DNA of 64,000 nt. It comes from Alphaproteobacteria bacterium UBA1301. Lineage in GTDB: Bacteria; Pseudomonadota; Alphaproteobacteria; Micropepsales; Micropepsaceae. The translations under genes and the position numbers were made by a program. The notes under the pieces were generated by a model. The model saw nothing but the letters and a program-made list of their open reading frames with translations. It was not told the origin of the DNA and made no database searches. How positions within the stretch are numbered: the first letter of the stretch is position 1; every line of letters starts with the position of its first letter. The stretch covers positions 68,612 through 132,611 of the forward strand of contig DBUB01000011.1 in the NCBI GenBank assembly GCA_002307725.1, read 5' to 3'. This document shows positions 59,618 to 64,000 of this stretch, one piece after another.

Positions 59618-60573
59618 AAACCGTACTCCCCGATGCCACGCACTTTGCGATGGAAGCGCAGCCGCCGCGAGTAATCGCGCGGATCTTTCGGGCGGACCAA
59701 GGCATGCGGATCGTGGTTCAACCAGTCGTAAAGCCGCGTCAGCAGAAACCGCAATGCCGCGCCGCGCGTCAGAATGGGCAGCGCCTCACGCTCTTCTTGC
59801 GACAGCGGCCGCTGTTTCGCATAGGCCGCGATCAGGCTCTTCGATTTGGTCACGTTGAACGCCACGTCGGTCTCGAAGCACCAAGCGTTCAGCATCACCG
59901 CTAGGTCGTAGACGAAGGCGTCGTTGCAGGCAAAATAGAAATCGATTAGCCCCGACACCGCGCCGTTCATGAACAGCACATTGTCTGGGAACAGATCGGC
60001 GTGGATCACGCCTTGCGGCAGTCCGTTCGGCCAGTTTGACGTGATCTCGGCATGCGCGGTGCGGATCTGGTCAGCCAAACCCGGTTCGATCTCGTCGGCG
60101 CGCGGCAGGCAAGCTTCCACCAACTCGCCCCAGCCGTCGTGGCCGAGCGCGTTTTTGCGCGACAGCGCGAAGCCCTTGCCGGCAGCGTGCATCTTGGCGA
60201 GGGCCGTGCCCACGGCCGCGCAATGGCTCGCTTCCGGCCGGCGCAGCGACACGCCGTTCAAAAAGGTAAACAACGCCGCCGGTCGTCCGCCCAGCGTCGT
60301 CGACTGCGCTCCGGCCAGATTGCGTACCGGCAGCGGGCATGGGATGCCGCCGGCCGCCAGATGCTCCAAGAGGCCGAGGAAGAAGGGCAGGTCCTCGGTC
60401 TTCACCCGCTTTTCGTAGAGCGTGAGAATGAACGAGCCTTTGCCGGTGGACAGGAAATAGTTCGAGTTTTCCACGCCCTCAGCGATGCCCTTAAAGGTCA
60501 GCGGCACGCCGATGTTGTAGCCGGCGAGGAAGCTCTCGAGTTCTTCGAAGGAAACGTCGGTGTAAACAGCCAT
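59614..60573 (-). CDS. thrB: Homoserine kinase, aminoglycoside-phosphotransferase-like
   Basis: 319 residues. MAVYTDVSFEELESFLAGYNIGVPLTFKGIAEGVENSNYFLST and the kinase site VIHADLFPDNVLFMNGAVSGLIDFYFACNDAFVYDLAVMLNAWCFE define the ThrB of Alphaproteobacteria. It phosphorylates homoserine for ThrC (51043). AGGTGGG precedes ATG 60573. It is coupled to rnhA through ATGA. A 44-bp palindromic repeat lies just upstream; ispH, often the upstream neighbour, is not here. Confidence 0.96.
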   Translation of the reverse strand: MAVYTDVSFEELESFLAGYNIGVPLTFKGIAEGVENSNYFLSTGKGSFILTLYEKRVKTEDLPFFLGLLEHLAAGGIPCPLPVRNLAGAQSTTLGGRPAALFTFLNGVSLRRPEASHCAAVGTALAKMHAAGKGFALSRKNALGHDGWGELVEACLPRADEIEPGLADQIRTAHAEITSNWPNGLPQGVIHADLFPDNVLFMNGAVSGLIDFYFACNDAFVYDLAVMLNAWCFETDVAFNVTKSKSLIAAYAKQRPLSQEEREALPILTRGAALRFLLTRLYDWLNHDPHALVRPKDPRDYSRRLRFHRKVRGIGEYGL

Positions 60574-60580
60574 CGCCCAC

Positions 60581-60856
60581 CTAAGTGCAACCCGGAAAAG
60601 TGTGAAGCGGTTTTCCGCCAGGTTGCGCGACAATCAAATACCAAATTGCCAGGGCCCGCGGCAGGTTGAAAGAGACATCTTCGCTGGTCACGACGCTTTC
60701 TTCCAATTCAACGTCATAGCGTGCCCGAAGGGCCGCGATTCCGCCCGCCACTAGCGACTCAGGGGAGGCGAGGCGCCCGATGGTGTCGTGATTATGTACG
60801 ATTTGTCGCCGGACAGTGACCGCTGGCCCGGCCTTTGCGAGGGTGATTTCGACCAT
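60581..60856 (-). CDS. Hypothetical protein whose C-terminus is encoded by a palindromic repeat
   Basis: 91 residues, not recognised (MVEITLAKAGPAVTVRRQI; RARYDVELEESVVTSEDVSF). The last 14 or so codons run through the 44-bp repeat at 60585-60628, giving a VAQPGGKP-type end, so the tail was probably acquired with the repeat. No clear ribosome site precedes ATG 60856. Whether it is translated is uncertain. Confidence 0.4.
   Translation of the reverse strand: MVEITLAKAGPAVTVRRQIVHNHDTIGRLASPESLVAGGIAALRARYDVELEESVVTSEDVSFNLPRALAIWYLIVAQPGGKPLHTFPGCT
60585..60628. repeat. 44-bp palindromic repeat, copy 3
   Basis: Outer arms GTGCAACC and GGTTGCGC pair (one G-T), and inner GGAAAA/TTTTCC repeats the core of copies 1 and 2. 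It lies just upstream of thrB and inside the end of a hypothetical gene. Confidence 0.8.
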
Positions 60857-61133
60857 GCGAATCGCACGGGCGACGCTGGTGCAAAACCCACGCGGGGGCT
60901 TGCCATGAATATGCGGGTGTGCGGCTTTTGGGCGAGTTGATCCGTGCTTCCCATCAACAGTCCGCTTAGGTACAGTCCGGCTCTTCTAGGCGGCGTTCCT
61001 GGGATCAACCGCAGCTTGCGAATTGTCAAGTGAGACGCGCTGGCTTGCCGTATGGTATTCCCGGTTCCGGAATGACGTTTCCAGCGGAAGGTATGAGCCT
61101 TCCGCCACTCGATCTAAGGTGCATCGTCAGGCA

Positions 61134-61703
61134 ATGAAACGCACAAAGCTCGCCCTGAATTTGGCTGCACTTATCGCGGCCGCCATTTCGCTTTCCGGCT
61201 GCGATACTTGGCGGTCGGCGGTGAACTACATCCGCTCCGACAGCACGAGTGTCTGTCCCGATGTGTCGATCCTGGCGAACACCGCGGTCATTCCGGTGTT
61301 TGATCCGCATGCCGGCGCCGACCCGTCGAATGTGGTCTACACCGCGCAGATGACCGGCCTGAAATCGCGCTGCGACTACTCCAAGCAACACAATCAGGTC
61401 GATGCCAATGTGCGCCTGTTCGTCAAGGTGTCGCGTCCGTCGGGCGGTGAAGCGACGCATTACAAGGTTCCGTATTACATCGCGGTGACGAGCGGCGGCG
61501 AGATCGTCGACAAGCAGATTCATTGGCTGGAATTCGAATTCCCCCAGGCGTCGGCCAATCTGCAGTTGGAAGAGCTGGTGGATTCCGTCCTCATTCCGGT
61601 GGCGAAGGAAAAGAAGTCCTACGAATACCATCTCTTGATCGGCTTCCAGCTCACCCAGGCGCAGCTCGATTACAACAAGAAGATGGGGCAGTATCTGCCA
61701 TGA
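61134..61703 (+). CDS. Lipoprotein of unknown function upstream of argS
   Basis: 189 residues. Signal peptide MKRTKLALNLAALIAAAISLSGC ends with a lipobox. The mature part (SVCPDVSILANTAVIPVFDP; VVYTAQMTGLKSRCDYSKQHNQVDANVRLFVKVSRP; YYIAVTSGGEIVDKQIHWLEFEFP; YHLLIGFQLTQAQLDYNKK) is beta-rich with two further cysteines. It looks like a conserved alphaproteobacterial envelope lipoprotein but no named family was recognised. It overlaps argS by four bases (ATGA). Confidence 0.8.
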   Translation: MKRTKLALNLAALIAAAISLSGCDTWRSAVNYIRSDSTSVCPDVSILANTAVIPVFDPHAGADPSNVVYTAQMTGLKSRCDYSKQHNQVDANVRLFVKVSRPSGGEATHYKVPYYIAVTSGGEIVDKQIHWLEFEFPQASANLQLEELVDSVLIPVAKEKKSYEYHLLIGFQLTQAQLDYNKKMGQYLP

Positions 61704-63463
61704 CGGCGCTGAGCCGCGAGCTTACCGCGATCGCCGCTGATGCGTTCGCGGCCGAAGGCTTGTCGGCGGCGTTCGGCGTGGTGAAGCCTTCCGACCGCCC
61801 CGACTTGGCGCAGTTCCAATGCAATGGTGCATTCACGGCGGCCAAGCTGTCGCGCACCAATCCGCGGGCGCTGGCCGAAAAGATCGCCCGTCGTCTGCAA
61901 GCCAATCCGGTTTTCGCCAAGGTGGAAATCGCTGGTCCCGGCTTCATCAATCTCGATCTCACCGACGCCGCGCTGGCGGAACGTGCCGGTGTGGCGGCAA
62001 AAGACGACCGTCTCGGCGCGCCTGAGACCGGCACCAGCAAGACGATGGTGATCGATTATGGCGGGCCGAATGTGGCCAAGCCGATGCATGTCGGCCACCT
62101 TCGTTCCGCGATTATCGGCGACAGCTTGAAGCGTCTGTTCCGCGCCAACGGCTGGAAGGTGGTCGGTGACGTCCATCTCGGCGATTGGGGCCTGCAAATG
62201 GGCCAGCTCATTTCCGAAGTGGCGCTGCGCAGCATGGCGCCGATTTACTTCGACGAGGCTTTCACCGGTCCGTACCCGGATGAATCCCCGGTGACGATGG
62301 ACGATTTGGAAGTGCTTTATCCGGCCGCGTCCGCCGCTTGCAAGGCCGATCCGGCGCGGCTCGAACTCGCCCGCAAGGCGACCGCCGAATTGCAGTCCGG
62401 CCGTCCCGGTTACATGGCGCTGTGGAAGCACTTCTTCACAGTTTCCGAAAAGGGTCTGAAGCGCGAATACGCCAGTCTCGGGGTCGAATTCGATCTGTGG
62501 AACGGCGAAGCCTGTGTCGATCCCTTGATCCCGCCGATGGTCGCAGACCTCAAAGCCCGTGGTTTTGCCGTGGAGAGCGAAGGCGCGCTGGTGATTCAGG
62601 TCTCCGAGCCCAGCGACAAGAAGGACATGCCGCCGCTGATCCTGCTGAAGTCCGATGGCGCGGCGCTTTACGGCACCACGGACCTCGCCACCATCGTCGA
62701 TCGCGTCACAGCGCTCGATCCCGATTTCATTCTCTACGTCGTCGATCAGCGCCAGCACGGCCATTTTGAACAGGTGTTCCGCGCCGCCAGGAAAACCGGT
62801 CTCGCTGGCAAAGCGGAGCTCGAACACGCCGGGTTCGGCACCATGAACGGGCCCGACGGCAAGCCGTTCAAGACCCGCGCCGGTGGCGTAATGAAGCTGT
62901 TCGATCTCATCGCCATGACCACCGACGAAGCGCGCAAGCGTCTGGCCGAAGCGGGCATCGGCGCCGACTATCCGCCGGACGAACAGGAAGACATCGCGCG
63001 CAAGGTCGGTATTGCGGCGCTGAAATTCGCTGATCTCAGCAACTGGCGCCTGACCGATTACATTTTCGATCTCGACCGCTTCACCAAGTTCGAAGGCAAG
63101 ACCGGCCCGTATCTGCAATATGCCGCGGTGCGCATCCGTTCGATTTTGCGCAAAGCCGAAGAGCAGGGGTTCCCGCTCGCCGCGCCGGCGGTGCGTTCGC
63201 CCGAAGAACGCGCCCTGGTGTTGAAGATCCTGGCGCTGCCGGATGCGATGGAATCGGCCGAAGAAAAGCGCGCGCCCAACTTCCTGTGCGAATACGTCTT
63301 CGAACTAGCGCAAGCCTTCTCGCGCTTCTATGCCGAACACCACATTATGTCGGAAACGGATACGGACCTGCGTGCCGCCCGCCTCGGCCTCTGCCAGCTG
63401 ACGCTCGATGTGCTGACCAAGACGCTGGATCTCCTCGGCATCGAAGTGCCGCAGCGGATGTAA
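61700..63463 (+). CDS. argS: Arginyl-tRNA synthetase
   Basis: 587 residues, the usual length. N-terminal Add1 domain, the HIGH-type motif PNVAKPMHVGHLRSAIIGDSL, HLGDWGLQMGQLI, the FGTMNGPDGKPFKTRAGGVMKLFDLI region in place of KMSKS, and the C-terminal DALR anticodon-binding domain (KTGPYLQYAAVRIRSILRKAEE). It charges tRNA-Arg. The ATG at 61700 overlaps the lipoprotein stop. Confidence 0.97.
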   Translation: MTALSRELTAIAADAFAAEGLSAAFGVVKPSDRPDLAQFQCNGAFTAAKLSRTNPRALAEKIARRLQANPVFAKVEIAGPGFINLDLTDAALAERAGVAAKDDRLGAPETGTSKTMVIDYGGPNVAKPMHVGHLRSAIIGDSLKRLFRANGWKVVGDVHLGDWGLQMGQLISEVALRSMAPIYFDEAFTGPYPDESPVTMDDLEVLYPAASAACKADPARLELARKATAELQSGRPGYMALWKHFFTVSEKGLKREYASLGVEFDLWNGEACVDPLIPPMVADLKARGFAVESEGALVIQVSEPSDKKDMPPLILLKSDGAALYGTTDLATIVDRVTALDPDFILYVVDQRQHGHFEQVFRAARKTGLAGKAELEHAGFGTMNGPDGKPFKTRAGGVMKLFDLIAMTTDEARKRLAEAGIGADYPPDEQEDIARKVGIAALKFADLSNWRLTDYIFDLDRFTKFEGKTGPYLQYAAVRIRSILRKAEEQGFPLAAPAVRSPEERALVLKILALPDAMESAEEKRAPNFLCEYVFELAQAFSRFYAEHHIMSETDTDLRAARLGLCQLTLDVLTKTLDLLGIEVPQRM

Positions 63464-63808
63464 TCGCACTACCTGCGTGTCATGGCCCGCAACTGCGGGC
63501 CATCCAGGTCTCGTTGGGCATATCCCCGCAGAATGCGACAGATGGGACCTGGATCACCCGCAGTTTGCGGGTGATGACAAATATGAAACCTGTAAGGCTG
63601 ATCGGAATCACCACCCAACGCCCCACTGTCCGTTTCTTACGCATGAATATGTCAGGTCGTCGCGAAAAATCCCGGAAATCGGGGATAAGTCGATGCGGCC
63701 GATCTGCCGCCGTCCCTTCGCGTTGACTCTGAAACCACCCCACCTACAATGTCTTTAACGCCCGGGCCCGCCGTGAGGCGCGTTCGTGCGGACCGCACAT
63801 GATCCCCC
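63464..63808. other. 345-bp spacer between argS and the glycine riboswitch
   Basis: No gene is supported. The first part is a palindromic repeat (63478-63579). The rest, to 63808, must contain the promoter of the riboswitch transcript; no convincing -35/-10 pair was picked by eye. Confidence 0.5.
63478..63579. repeat. Interspersed palindromic repeat, variant copy 3 (102 bp)
   Basis: Outer arms TGTCAT / GTGATGACA-type ends and two internal hairpins (GGCCCGCAACTGCGGGCC; CACCCGCAGTTTGCGGGTG) give the same architecture as the copies at 43163 and 50861, with a CCATCCAGGT ... ACCTGGATCA middle. It starts 15 bases after the argS stop. Confidence 0.75.
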
Positions 63809-64000
63809 GCGGGAGACATGAGCTTGTCTGTTTTGGCCGACTTGTCGGCCGAAGCCGGGAGGCGAAGGCCGAAGGAGCAACCGCCCCGGAAAATCTCAGG
63901 CAAAAGGACCGCGACGGGTGATGAACTTCTGGAAAGCAGGGCCGGGCGACCGGTCCTCACCGAAGGGGTAATCCTCTGCCAAGCCTAGGCCAAGGCGGGG
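63809..64000 (+). ncRNA. Tandem glycine riboswitch, truncated by the right edge
   Basis: Aptamer 1 (about 63809-63915) shows GCGGGAGAC, GCCGAAGGAGCAACCGCCCC and GAAAATCTCAGGCAAAAGGAC, the conserved glycine aptamer core. The linker and start of aptamer 2 follow (GATGAACTTCTGGAAAGCAGG, then CACCGAAGGGGTAATCCTCTGCCAAGCC). It is oriented plus, so the controlled gene lies beyond 64000. In Proteobacteria it usually turns on the glycine cleavage gene gcvT or a glycine transporter when glycine is high. Confidence 0.9.

Noticed and set aside
1..64000. tRNA genes, rRNA genes and CRISPR arrays
   Set aside because: No tRNA-like T-arm context, no rRNA sequence and no regularly spaced direct repeats were found by reading both strands.

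Overview
The window is GC-rich and densely coded, with short spacers, many 4-bp ATGA start/stop overlaps, and gene neighbourhoods typical of Alphaproteobacteria: the pmbA/tldE - IMPase - msbA - waaA - lpxK lipid A block, thrB-rnhA, the thrC-M16 peptidase pair, the plant-type gshA, a DUF2093 gene and a ctaC-ctaD-ctaB-ctaE operon. A hydG gene for [FeFe]-hydrogenase maturation lies in the same window. Together these suggest a facultatively anaerobic, fermentative alphaproteobacterium of the Rhizomicrobium/Micropepsaceae kind. That placement is inference; no rRNA or tRNA gene was seen to confirm it.

Layout. 1-5600: a TacA/TacT-type toxin-antitoxin module cut by the left edge, two small unknown genes, rluB and tadA starting back to back, a YfcG-like glutathione transferase, a PAP2 phosphatase and a PAS histidine kinase. 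5700-10200: an FKBP lipoprotein, purD, xseA, DUF2093 and an M23 peptidase. 10160-17340: a minus-strand envelope block (lpxL-like, lpxK, waaA, msbA, IMPase, pmbA). 17340-21470: an OprB-type porin behind a perfect LacI-family operator, an XRE protein and an exported GH5 hydrolase. 21490-27870: ubiD, two divergent APC permeases and an AGCS symporter. 27880-33430: a VOC protein, an ETF-beta methyltransferase homologue, a three-gene operon (membrane protein, winged-helix regulator, cis-prenyltransferase) with two matching operators, a CgeB-like glycosyltransferase and hydG. 33900-44740: a multi-domain hybrid kinase, ubiA, rsmE, gshA, a pair of paralogous four-cysteine exported proteins, an aldo/keto reductase, DUF952, a CPBP protein and tldD. 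44940-49910: a cytochrome-oxidase-like operon. 49980-63460: a LOG-family protein, a GIY-YIG protein, thrC, an M16 peptidase, a GNAT, an EAL protein, yqgE, a peroxiredoxin, a DUF5672/SEC-C fusion, rnhA, thrB, a lipoprotein and argS. The right end holds a tandem glycine riboswitch whose gene lies outside the window.

The most unusual locus is the oxidase-like operon. Subunit II keeps both CuA cysteines but has lost both CuA histidines, the CuA methionine and the cytochrome c entry tryptophan. Subunit I keeps all three haem histidines but has lost two of three CuB histidines, the cross-linked tyrosine, the gating glutamate and the K-channel lysine. No ctaG (CuB chaperone) gene lies in its usual place. 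The reading frames are intact, so this looks like a haem-copper-oxidase relative put to another use rather than a decaying copy. Other points of interest are hydG without its partners nearby, the repeated operator controlling a second cis-prenyltransferase, and two families of palindromic repeats, one of which shows compensatory changes in its stem.
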